A stretch of DNA of 6,963 nt from Bacteroidales bacterium (lineage in GTDB: Bacteria; Bacteroidota; Bacteroidia; Bacteroidales; UBA7960): NCBI GenBank assembly GCA_003451785.1, contig DMJL01000214.1, positions 1 to 6,963 of the forward strand, read 5' to 3'. Below are positions 1 through 6,325 of this stretch, piece after piece. Position 1 is the first letter of the stretch. Each line of letters starts with the position of its first letter. The notes under the pieces are model-generated. The model was given only the letters and a program-made list of their open reading frames with translations. It made no database searches and was not told the origin of the DNA. The position numbers and the translations under genes are program-made.

Positions 1-163
1 ACTGGTTTTTCTTAGCGTTCTTTCAGTTTTCACCTTGCGTTCTTTGCGGTTTTATCCTGCGTTCAATAAGATTTTAAAACGCAAGGAGCGCAAAGCATTT
101 CGCAAAGTTCGCTACTGGTTTTTCTTAGCGTTTTTTGCGGTATCACCTTGCGTTCTCTGCGGT
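1..163. repeat. Cluster of imperfect GCGTTCTTTGCGGT-type direct and inverted repeats
   Basis: Bases 1-50 and 114-163 are direct repeats matching at 44 of 50 positions, sharing the opening ACTGGTTTTTCTTAGCGTT and the later TCACCTTGCGTTCT. Inside each, a shorter unit (GCGTT followed by CTTTGCGGT-like bases) recurs. Between them, bases 76-95 carry the same unit in the opposite orientation (AAAACGCAAGG then AGCGCAAAG), so the cluster has both direct and inverted arrangement and can fold into hairpins. No coding signal was seen; the one 73-residue open frame across it is low complexity and made of the repeats. Similar low-complexity GCAAAG/GCGTT repeats are, to my knowledge, common between genes in Bacteroidota. 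The left edge of the window cuts the array, so its full size is unknown. Confidence 0.7.
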
Positions 164-383
164 AAAAAATCCTTTAAATCTTTCAAAATTGACCATGATA
201 TAAAAACTCGAAAAAATGCCATAAGGAGATGTTTAAGTTTTTGTGAATCTCCATAATGCAAATTGTCATTACATTGCAGAAAAATCCCAAAGATATTTTG
301 ATGGCCAACAACCTGATGCTGGCTAAAAGAATGGTTAGTAGTTGTAAAAATTATCGAAATCGTAATTTTGCAAAAACCACTTC
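164..383. other. Non-coding leader region upstream of the radical SAM gene
   Basis: This stretch is AT-rich and holds no convincing gene. An 81-residue open frame begins at 256 but runs into the radical SAM gene in another frame and has no recognisable family. A weak inverted repeat (GGAGAT at 226-231, ATCTCC at 248-253) is visible. The only possible signal near the gene start is the promoter-like motif listed separately. Confidence 0.5.
341..370 (+). promoter_or_regulatory. Possible Bacteroidota-type promoter (TTG / TAATTTTG)
   Basis: TAATTTTG at 363-370 matches the Bacteroidota -7 consensus TAnnTTTG exactly. GTTG at 341-344 could be the -33 element (consensus TTTG), with an 18-base spacer, close to the usual 19. 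Transcription would begin near 375, leaving a very short leader before the ATG at 384. The match is by eye and such AT-rich motifs arise often by chance. Confidence 0.35.
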
Positions 384-1388
384 ATGCGCTTTTATAGAAT
401 ACCCGTTTTCATACCCGAAGCCGCTTGTCCACACCAATGTGCATTCTGCAATCAAAAGAAGATTACGGGAAGCGGTTGTATCCCATCTCCACAAGACATA
501 GATAGCCAAATTGCCCGTTGGCAAAATACCATGCCCAAAGAGGAGCGGATAGTAGAATTGGCGTTTTTTGGAGGCAGTTTCACAGGGCTTCCTTTCGATG
601 AGCAGCAGCGGTATCTTGGTGTTGCCAGCAAGTGGCTGAGCAGCAACGCCATTCAGAGTATTCGGGTTTCTACCCGTCCCGATTATATTAATCGAGATGT
701 TTTAGACCTTTTGGCGCATTACAAGGTGAGCAATATAGAATTGGGTGCCCAATCCTTGAATGATGAAGTTCTCATCAAGAGTGGAAGAGGACACACTGCA
801 GCCAATGTGGAGGATGCTGCCGGGCAAATACTTCAAAGAGGATTTACCTTAGGATTGCAAATGATGACGGGACTGCCGGGCGACACCCCTTTGAAAAGCT
901 TACACACTGCAAATAAAATCATTGCATTAGGTGCAACCGAAACCCGCATCTATCCAACGCTGGTGGTGAAGGGCACACAATTGGAAAGCCTATACTTTGC
1001 AAATAAATACAAGCCCCAATCCCTCAGCGAGGCAATAGATTTGTGCGCCACACTTTTTGATGTTTTTACGGAGAAGGAAGTGAAAATCCTACGAATGGGT
1101 CTGCACCCATCGGAGGGATTTCTTAATGGAACCGATTTGATTGCCGGACCATTCCATCCAGCTTTTGGAGAATTGGTAAAAACGGAAGTCTGGCATAGAA
1201 AAATCCGAGCGGCATTAACCCAACCCCCTATCGGCAAAGCTATTCTGTATGTAGCTCCCGCAGAAGTGAATGCAGCCATTGGCCATCGCAAAAGCAACAA
1301 GCAATGGCTTGCCGAGACTTATGGCAAAATACAAATAAAGATGGATTCAAACTTAACCGGAATGCAGTATTATGTTGATTATAGCTGA
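384..1388 (+). CDS. Elp3-like radical SAM protein (no GNAT domain)
   Basis: A 334-residue radical SAM enzyme. The cluster-binding motif CxxxCxxC is C15, C19 and C22 (CPHQCAFCNQ), expected to hold a [4Fe-4S] cluster that cleaves S-adenosylmethionine. Other family hallmarks are the glycine motif FFGGSFTG (61-68), STRPDYI (96-102), ELGAQSLND (119-127) and the TGLPGDT segment (162-168), the pattern of the Elp3/YhcC-like group. Full Elp3 is about 550 residues and ends in an acetyltransferase domain; this protein stops well short, so it belongs to the short Elp3-like bacterial group, whose substrate is not established. Its last 17 bases overlap the start of the next gene, so the two are probably translationally coupled. 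ATG 384 is the only plausible start, since an in-frame TAA lies at 363-365. No Shine-Dalgarno is seen; the upstream bases are A-rich. Probably cytosolic. The family call is firm, the substrate unknown. Confidence 0.9.
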   Translation: MRFYRIPVFIPEAACPHQCAFCNQKKITGSGCIPSPQDIDSQIARWQNTMPKEERIVELAFFGGSFTGLPFDEQQRYLGVASKWLSSNAIQSIRVSTRPDYINRDVLDLLAHYKVSNIELGAQSLNDEVLIKSGRGHTAANVEDAAGQILQRGFTLGLQMMTGLPGDTPLKSLHTANKIIALGATETRIYPTLVVKGTQLESLYFANKYKPQSLSEAIDLCATLFDVFTEKEVKILRMGLHPSEGFLNGTDLIAGPFHPAFGELVKTEVWHRKIRAALTQPPIGKAILYVAPAEVNAAIGHRKSNKQWLAETYGKIQIKMDSNLTGMQYYVDYS

Positions 1389-2058
1389 CCACCGACTGCC
1401 CAAAGAAGCACAGGAGAAGCTCCATAGCATGGGAGAACTTTTTTTGCTAAAAACCACCGGAATTGTTTACGATAGCATTTCGGGGCATCCAGATATTTTC
1501 ATTTGCCAAACTCCAAGCAATGTTATTGTGGCACCCAATGCTCCCAAGGAATTACTCGAATTTTTGACACACCACAACCAATCATTTGAAATTGGCGATA
1601 CTAACCTTGCTCCTCAATATCCCCAAACCGCAGCATACAATGCTTTTGTGGATGAAAGCATAGTTGTGCATAAACTACAAATTACTGACCCGACGATAAT
1701 TCGTGCAACATGTGCGCATCTCCACATTAATGTGGAGCAAGCCTACACACGATGTAATCTCATAAAAATCAAGGACCTTTTTATCACAAGCGATAAGGGA
1801 ATTGAAAAGGCATTAAAAGCCCATTGCAAGGAAGTTTTTTTCGTTTGCCCATCCACCATAACACTTCTCGGTCATAAGCATGGTTTTATTGGCGGATGCT
1901 CAGGTATTTGGCAATCGAAATGGGTTGTTGCAGGAAGCCTCAGACATTTACCCCAAGGCGATGCCTTAAATGAAGAATTAATCAAAAGGGGAATTGATTG
2001 CGTGGAACTTTATGATGGTTGCCTATTTGATGGAGGAAGCATTTTGTTTTTACCGTAA
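1372..2058 (+). CDS. DUF6873-like protein, predicted guanidino-modifying-enzyme fold
   Basis: A 228-residue soluble protein with no signal peptide or membrane segment. It resembles the DUF6873 family, which is assigned to the guanidino-modifying-enzyme (GME, arginine-deiminase-like) fold and has no known reaction. Visible signatures are an N-terminal strand (MLIIADHRLP), SGHPDIFIC around 37-45, NVIVAPN at 50-56, a LGHKHGFIGGCSGIW segment near 165-180, and a C-terminal LYDGCLFDGGSILFL (213-227). Classical GME hydrolases carry a nucleophilic cysteine near the C-terminus; C217 lies in that area but before the GG motif, so catalysis cannot be claimed. The start ATG lies inside the end of the radical SAM gene in another frame, which implies co-transcription and a possible shared pathway. 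It ends in TAA, a genuine stop by the length of the fold. The family assignment is from memory of its motifs, without a profile search. Confidence 0.7.
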   Translation: MLIIADHRLPKEAQEKLHSMGELFLLKTTGIVYDSISGHPDIFICQTPSNVIVAPNAPKELLEFLTHHNQSFEIGDTNLAPQYPQTAAYNAFVDESIVVHKLQITDPTIIRATCAHLHINVEQAYTRCNLIKIKDLFITSDKGIEKALKAHCKEVFFVCPSTITLLGHKHGFIGGCSGIWQSKWVVAGSLRHLPQGDALNEELIKRGIDCVELYDGCLFDGGSILFLP

Positions 2059-2130
2059 AAACCGTTTCGAAAATACTATAATGGTTTGTAAAGTGTTTAT
2101 TTTATTTCATCGCCAAATGCTTGTTGCATT

Positions 2131-2160
2131 ACACTCAATGCGTATCGAATAGCTGAGTGT
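2131..2160 (+). terminator. Possible terminator hairpin after the radical SAM/DUF6873 unit
   Basis: ACACTCA (2131-2137) and TGAGTGT (2154-2160) form a perfect 7-base stem around a 16-base loop, about 70 bases after the stop codon. The following TGTATTTTATG is T-rich but not a clean run. A competing small hairpin, GCATT/AATGC (2126-2141), overlaps its left arm. The stem is short and the loop long, so this is a weak candidate. Confidence 0.25.
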
Positions 2161-2226
2161 TGTATTTTATGTGTCAGTAATTTGTTGCCCATTTGAGAAT
2201 GATGTATAACTTTTGGCATTAAATAC

Positions 2227-2234
2227 TATTTTTG
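2227..2234 (+). promoter_or_regulatory. Possible -7 element upstream of the GH57 gene
   Basis: TATTTTTG matches the Bacteroidota TAnnTTTG consensus and lies about 90 bases before the ATG at 2326. The nearest TTTG upstream (2212-2215) is only 11 bases away, too close for a standard -33 element, so support is partial. A 10-base palindrome AAACCGGTTT follows at 2269-2278, between this motif and the gene, and could be a regulator site or chance. Confidence 0.25.
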
Positions 2235-2325
2235 ATAATGGTTTTTTGCCGACATTTTTTATTGCCGCAAACCGGTTTTATAAAATGAAATTCCAATGTG
2301 TCGTAATAATTCCATTAACTCAAAA

Positions 2326-2811
2326 ATGAAAAGACTATTACTAACAGCAGTTTTAGGTTTAATAGCAACTGTGGCTGTATATGCCCAAGGTGCAACACCG
2401 CGCCCAAGAATCTATATTGCATTTCATTGGCACATGCACCAACCAATTTACTACCCCTACGAGTCGGTGGTAGCAACTAACAATGCAAATAGGTTTAGTT
2501 TTTCACTCAATCATGTGCATACCAGCCGCAGTGGTCCTTATACAACTTGGCCTCGGGATGCGGTCATGCGGGGTGTGAATGCCGGTTTTGGCAATTTTGG
2601 CGCACAAGTCAGTTTTTCTGGTTCACTAATTGAGAATCTCGATAATCTAGCTGCCGCCGGTGTGGGCTTTAAAAATTGGAAGGCTCCGTGGAATCTTATT
2701 AAAAATCAGAATACTGTTTTGGGCAATCCAAGGATTGACATGGTAGGTTTTGGGTATCATCACCCCCTTATGCCGTTTTTGGACTATAACGATATAAGGA
2801 GGCAGATTTAA
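2326..2811 (+). CDS. GH57 N-terminal fragment (signal peptide and first catalytic motifs)
   Basis: The part translated before the first TAA, 161 residues. MKRLLLTAVLGLIATVAVYAQ is a typical signal peptide with cleavage likely after A20. Then comes FHWHMHQPIYYPY (33-45), the first conserved GH57 motif, and GYHHPLMPF (143-151). It lacks both catalytic carboxylates, E184 and D325, so alone it cannot be an active enzyme. The frame extends upstream to an ATG at 2296, but the residues added there (MCRNNSINSK) would bury the signal peptide. The fragment ends RRQI, immediately followed after the stop by WHRETF, a natural continuation of the same helix. Confidence 0.7.
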   Translation: MKRLLLTAVLGLIATVAVYAQGATPRPRIYIAFHWHMHQPIYYPYESVVATNNANRFSFSLNHVHTSRSGPYTTWPRDAVMRGVNAGFGNFGAQVSFSGSLIENLDNLAAAGVGFKNWKAPWNLIKNQNTVLGNPRIDMVGFGYHHPLMPFLDYNDIRRQI

Positions 2812-2895
2812 TGGCACCGTGAAACTTTTGCCCGCCACTTTCCAGGAGCATACTCCCGTGGGTTTTTTCCTCCCGAAACGGCTTTTTCAGTACGC

Positions 2896-5508
2896 ATGAT
2901 ACCTGCACTTGTGGCCGAGGGTGTAGAGTGGGTTTTGATTGACAATATTCACATAGAGCGTGCCGCCGAGAATGCGCCAACAGGAATCCAGAGTGGTATT
3001 AAACGGCCCAACCGCGCTGATGTACGCCACCCCGATCCGGGCGATTGGGTGCAACTCAACGGACTATGGGCACCCACACCCATCTCAGCAAGGTGGGCGC
3101 ACCAACCTCGATTCGTAAAATATACCGACCCTACAACAGGCACTACCCATCGAATTATCGGGGTACCCGCATCGCGCTATATAGGAAATGAAAATGGAAG
3201 GGGAGGCTTCGGTGCGCTAAATTATGAGCTGGTACTTAGCCAGTTAGAGCCTTTTAACACCGACCCAAACCGACCAATACTAATTGTGATGCACCACGAT
3301 GGCGACAACCATGGCGGTGGCTCCGAGTCGTTCTACAATAGCAATTTTGCTAATATGATTCAATGGCTTCAGGCCAATTCGCACAGGTTTCAAGTTACCA
3401 CAATCCAGGATTACTTGGAGCGGTATCCGCCCCCAATTGACGATGCAATACATGTGCAAGATGGAAGTTGGGTAGGTGCCGATGCAGGCGACCCGCAATT
3501 TTTGAAATGGAATGGAACTCCAGGAATGTATCAACAAACCCCAAATTACAGTCCGGATAGAAATAGCTGGGGAATACTTACTGCCGCACAGAATTTCGTG
3601 GAAACAGCATACAATATAAGTCCCAACGACAGCCGAACCCAGCAATCTTGGAGATATTATATGGTAGGTCAAACCAGTTGCTATTGGTATTGGGATGGTA
3701 CCGAAATTTGGGACTCCAACCCAGTTCGTGGCGCAAACCTTGCTATGAATCAAGCAGCACCTGTTGTTGCCGGAGGGGTAGATCGAGTAGCGCCCAGCAT
3801 ATTTTTACCACAAAGGTTGCCATACAACCCGGGTGAGGTAGAGTGGGAAGGTAGAGCACCAGCCCCTTCAGATTTCTCTGTTTGGACTTACGCATTCGAT
3901 GTGAGCGGCTTGCGAAATGTAACACTCAAGTATCGAATTAGCGAGTCCAATAGAGTGGTACCTGCCAATATGGTGTATGCTACAGGTGCAGGGGTTGGTC
4001 CTTGGAAATCCATAGCCATGGTTGGCAGAGATATTCCATCCATCACCAATCCGTTGCCCCTACACAAAGCTCAAGAATTCACAGCAATGGTAAATGGTTA
4101 CACCAATGTTCTGATAGATTATTATGTAGAGTCAACAGATGTGCATGGCAATGTGTCCCGCACACCTATACTGCATGTGTGGGTTGGAAGTGCAACTGCT
4201 CAAGCTCCCGGAGGAAATGTTGTAACTTGGTCGCCCGAAGTGCCCATTCAAAATCAGGCAATTACCATTAGAGCAAGTGGGCTAAACAATCAATCGAGAT
4301 TGCATTGGGGTATAGAGCAAGCAGGTCAGAGATGGCGTACACCCATAGAAGCGTACCGCCCGCCAAATACCACGCTCCATGCATCTGGTGCTGTACAAAC
4401 GCCTTTTCAGGGACCCGATGCCGAGGGATTTTTCCATGTTACCATTGGACCGTTCAACAACCCTCTTCAAGTTGCAGAACGAATTAACTTCGTAATAAGA
4501 GTGAGCGAAACACAATGGAACAACAACAATGGCAATGATTTTCATATTACTATTAATAATCAGCCATCAACAAATCCTATTGGTGCAAACAGTTTTGTTT
4601 CAACTCCCATAAATACCCCATTCACATTTGCCGCAGGTAATTTTCCTTTTTCGGGTGGTGCTCAGGCTGTTTTCAGCGGTATAAATATTGTTACAACGGT
4701 TGCATCGGGCACACTTTCCTATAATGGGCAAGCTGTAGTTGCAGGTACAGTTGTTGCTAATGTGGCATCATTTGTTTATACACCTCCAGCAGGAGTAACG
4801 GGAGAGCCTCTTACTTCATTTACCTACAGGCTAAGGGATAATTTAGGAAATCTTAGCGAGCGGGTTTATTCTATGGGAATAAGGGTTGGATTGCCATATC
4901 CAACCTGTCATAATGCCAGTGTGAGCGCGGTAGCAACAACCACCCTAAACTTTCGCCCTGCCTTCTTCCCCTTCGCATCGTTGGTGGGGGCGCAATTGCA
5001 ATCGGTAGTTATAGAATCGTTGCCCGCCAAAGGACAATTGCTGGTTGGCGAAGCATTGGTGCAAGCAGGTGCCGAGGTAAATCCCCAAAATCTTTCGTAT
5101 CGCCATGTTGCTGGTGAATGGGGAATGCAATACGCCCAATTTGTTTTTAGGGTACGCGATTCTAATTGGCAATTGAGTCAATCAACAAGCGTGATGACCA
5201 TTCATATCCTTGGAGGATTTACTAATGGTGTGAGTTGGTTTCCTGCCAATCCTACTATACACGATGTTGTAACCGTTGTGGTGCACGGCGATAATCAAAT
5301 GAGCAATACTTCTCGTTTGCATTGGGGTGTTAATACATGGCAGCAGCCGGCAGCAGGTTTTCTGCCAGTAGGCAGTCAGTTGTTCAACAACACAGGACCG
5401 GCGGTGCAATCACCCTTTGTGCAAACTGGGCAAACCTTTGCCGCTACGATCGGGCCTTTCAATATCCCAAATCAGACAATTCAAAGTGTGAATTTTGTTC
5501 TTTTCTAA
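2896..5508 (+). CDS. GH57 central fragment (catalytic core, Ig-like, starch-binding and cadherin-like modules)
   Basis: The segment between the two TAA codons. The open frame starts right after the first stop at 2812; the first ATG in it is 2896, already past the nucleophile motif GFFPPE (179-184 of the full frame). It carries HHDGDNHGGG (D325), TTIQDYLE (358-365), and the SCYWYWDG region near 452-459 typical of GH57 helical domains. Next is an Ig-like module ending LIDYYVESTDVHGN and HVWVG. The two starch-binding-like modules share SRLHWG, TIGPFN and QWNNN-G-D motifs, the second continuing past the stop at 5506. The middle modules have the G-L-x-V-x-I-x-x-L-P and SFTYRLRDN/QFVFRVRDSN pattern of cadherin-like repeats. 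No start site or signal peptide is convincing here, so independent expression as a secreted protein is unlikely. Confidence 0.6.
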   Translation: MIPALVAEGVEWVLIDNIHIERAAENAPTGIQSGIKRPNRADVRHPDPGDWVQLNGLWAPTPISARWAHQPRFVKYTDPTTGTTHRIIGVPASRYIGNENGRGGFGALNYELVLSQLEPFNTDPNRPILIVMHHDGDNHGGGSESFYNSNFANMIQWLQANSHRFQVTTIQDYLERYPPPIDDAIHVQDGSWVGADAGDPQFLKWNGTPGMYQQTPNYSPDRNSWGILTAAQNFVETAYNISPNDSRTQQSWRYYMVGQTSCYWYWDGTEIWDSNPVRGANLAMNQAAPVVAGGVDRVAPSIFLPQRLPYNPGEVEWEGRAPAPSDFSVWTYAFDVSGLRNVTLKYRISESNRVVPANMVYATGAGVGPWKSIAMVGRDIPSITNPLPLHKAQEFTAMVNGYTNVLIDYYVESTDVHGNVSRTPILHVWVGSATAQAPGGNVVTWSPEVPIQNQAITIRASGLNNQSRLHWGIEQAGQRWRTPIEAYRPPNTTLHASGAVQTPFQGPDAEGFFHVTIGPFNNPLQVAERINFVIRVSETQWNNNNGNDFHITINNQPSTNPIGANSFVSTPINTPFTFAAGNFPFSGGAQAVFSGINIVTTVASGTLSYNGQAVVAGTVVANVASFVYTPPAGVTGEPLTSFTYRLRDNLGNLSERVYSMGIRVGLPYPTCHNASVSAVATTTLNFRPAFFPFASLVGAQLQSVVIESLPAKGQLLVGEALVQAGAEVNPQNLSYRHVAGEWGMQYAQFVFRVRDSNWQLSQSTSVMTIHILGGFTNGVSWFPANPTIHDVVTVVVHGDNQMSNTSRLHWGVNTWQQPAAGFLPVGSQLFNNTGPAVQSPFVQTGQTFAATIGPFNIPNQTIQSVNFVLF

Positions 5509-5640
5509 GGAGGAAACCAGTGGAACAACAATCAAGGTCGCGATTGGCTTATTCCAATCGCACCGGCTTCGCCAGGTACGCCTGCCTCAGTAAATAGGCC
5601 AATACCTTCTATCAGCCAGTGGAGAATTTTTTCAAATCCC

Positions 5641-5862
5641 ATGATGGAAAGTACACAGATTGAATTGCCCGAAAGTGGAAGTGTTTTTGATTTGCAAATT
5701 TTCAATATGCAAGGGGTAGTCGTTAACAATCTTACTGGAAGGAGTGGTGAAAGATTGGTATTGTATCGAGAGAATCTTACCCCCGGTGTTTATTTTATTC
5801 GCATTCTGGATAGGAATACAGGCGAAACTGCTGTTCAAAAACTGATTGTAGGTTCGCGATGA
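5641..5862 (+). CDS. T9SS type A sorting domain fragment of the GH57 protein
   Basis: The end of the long frame. The fragment after the second TAA begins at 5509 (GGNQWNNNQGRDW completes the second starch-binding-like module); the first ATG is 5641. The segment RIFSNPMM, then VFDLQIFNMQGVVV, LTPGVYFIRI and a final VQKLIVGSR is the classic T9SS type A C-terminal sorting domain: SNP start, a DLxIFNMQG strand and PGVYFIRI. In Bacteroidota such a domain directs a Sec-exported protein across the outer membrane and is usually cleaved off. By itself it has no signal peptide and no cargo, so it is not a gene of its own. It ends in TGA. Confidence 0.7.
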   Translation: MMESTQIELPESGSVFDLQIFNMQGVVVNNLTGRSGERLVLYRENLTPGVYFIRILDRNTGETAVQKLIVGSR

Positions 5863-5885
5863 TATAAAATCGCTTAGATTTAGGT

Positions 5886-5937
5886 TGAAAATTGTCCGTT
5901 AGTTGGTGATTTCAACATTAAGCGCAAGCAATTTTCA
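5886..5937. repeat. Inverted repeat TGAAAATTG / CAATTTTCA with nested GTTG/CAAC
   Basis: Perfect 9-base arms at 5886-5894 and 5929-5937 enclose about 34 bases, within which GTTG (5902-5905) and CAAC (5912-5915) can pair. It lies just after the GH57 stop and could be part of the 3' end structure. AT-rich arms make chance occurrence possible. Confidence 0.35.
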
Positions 5938-5952
5938 GTATGGAATTTTTTT

Positions 5953-5973
5953 CCGATAAGTTCGAATTATCGG
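5953..5973. repeat. Hairpin CCGATAA / TTATCGG
   Basis: A perfect 7-base stem (5953-5959 with 5967-5973) around the loop GTTCGAA. An overlapping alternative, CGGGA/TCCCG (5971-5981), could compete with its right arm. No T-run follows, so it is not a standard terminator by itself. Confidence 0.45.
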
Positions 5974-5995
5974 GAATCCCGCAAATTCGGCAATC

Positions 5996-6025
5996 TGCAA
6001 CCCCAGCCAAATGCTTGGGGTTGCA
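5996..6025 (+). terminator. Strong GC-rich hairpin, probable terminator of the GH57 gene
   Basis: TGCAACCCCA (5996-6005) and TGGGGTTGCA (6016-6025) are perfect 10-base complements. With one bulged T the stem can extend to 12 pairs through AGC/GCT, leaving the loop CAAAT. It is followed by TTCTATAGTATTTA, T-rich but interrupted. It is the strongest hairpin noticed in the window and sits about 135 bases after the GH57 stop, with the next gene 300 bases further on. Confidence 0.5.
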
Positions 6026-6325
6026 TTCTATAGTATTTACTGGAAATATTCTTCTGTGGGGTTTTATGCCAGCTTTACCGCATGATTAAAAAAACGAAAT
6101 ACAATTTCCCTAATTAGATTATTGGGGGATAGTTCGCTGCATATATCCTTTGCAAGGTTTCCAAGTTATTTGCTTCGCTAAATTTCAAAAAGTTTTATTC
6201 CAAAACTAAATGAAATGTGGGCAATAGCTTCACTGTAAGCACAAAAATATTTTTCATATTGTTGTGTTTAATATCTATTTTTATCCTTTAGTTTTCTTTT
6301 GCAAATCTCGCATTTAAACACTACT

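Larger units (their letters stand above)
2326..5862 (+). pseudogene. Secreted GH57-type alpha-glucan enzyme with T9SS tail, interrupted by two in-frame TAA codons
   Basis: This is one continuous frame of 1,178 codons plus a final TGA, broken only by TAA at codon 162 (2809-2811) and codon 1061 (5506-5508). Conserved family sequence continues directly across both stops. Domains in order: signal peptide 1-20; GH57 catalytic region about 28-365; GH57 helical part to about 475; Ig-like module about 485-623; starch-binding-like module 630-743; two cadherin-like modules 746-854 and 855-961; second starch-binding-like module 969-1078; T9SS sorting domain about 1100-1178. Catalytic landmarks are HQP 38-40, GYHHP 143-147, E184 in GFFPPE (nucleophile position) and D325 in HHDGDN (acid/base position). 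The enzyme should act on starch- or glycogen-like glucans outside the cell, exported by Sec and then T9SS. ATG 2326 was chosen over 2296 because it puts the signal peptide at the N-terminus. Whether it is dead, misassembled or read through cannot be settled here. Confidence 0.8.
5863..6325. other. Intergenic region with successive inverted repeats, no gene seen
   Basis: Some 460 AT-rich bases between the GH57 gene and the next open frame. The first third (to about 6025) holds three inverted repeats described separately. The rest shows no open frame longer than about a dozen codons with a sensible start, no tRNA-like fold and no clear promoter; TATTGTTG at 6257-6264 is only a near match to the Bacteroidota -7 element. 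Confidence 0.5.

Noticed and set aside
226..253. GGAGAT/ATCTCC inverted repeat as a terminator or riboswitch
   Set aside because: Only six pairs around a 16-base loop, with no T-run and no conserved riboswitch core.
35..256. 73-residue + strand open frame
   Set aside because: It lies across the repeat cluster, is rich in K, R and F from repeat translation, and matches no recognised family.
256..501. 81-residue + strand open frame
   Set aside because: It overlaps the radical SAM gene in another frame, including the CxxxCxxC motif region, and has no family features.
2056..2811. Genome-wide reassignment of TAA to an amino acid
   Set aside because: The DUF6873-like gene ends at TAA where its fold is expected to end, and downstream translation shows no conserved sequence; no bacterial TAA reassignment is known to me.
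2811..2822. ATG at 2811, eight bases after TAAGGAGG, as a restart site after the first stop
   Set aside because: It is in a different frame and reaches TGA after three codons, so it cannot restore the GH57 frame.
3280..3753. 157-residue minus strand open frame inside the GH57 gene
   Set aside because: It is antisense to conserved catalytic and helical-domain sequence; no recognisable domain.
5520..5597. GTG at 5520, six bases after the second TAAGGAGG, as a restart site
   Set aside because: It is out of frame with the sorting domain and gives only about 25 residues without family features.
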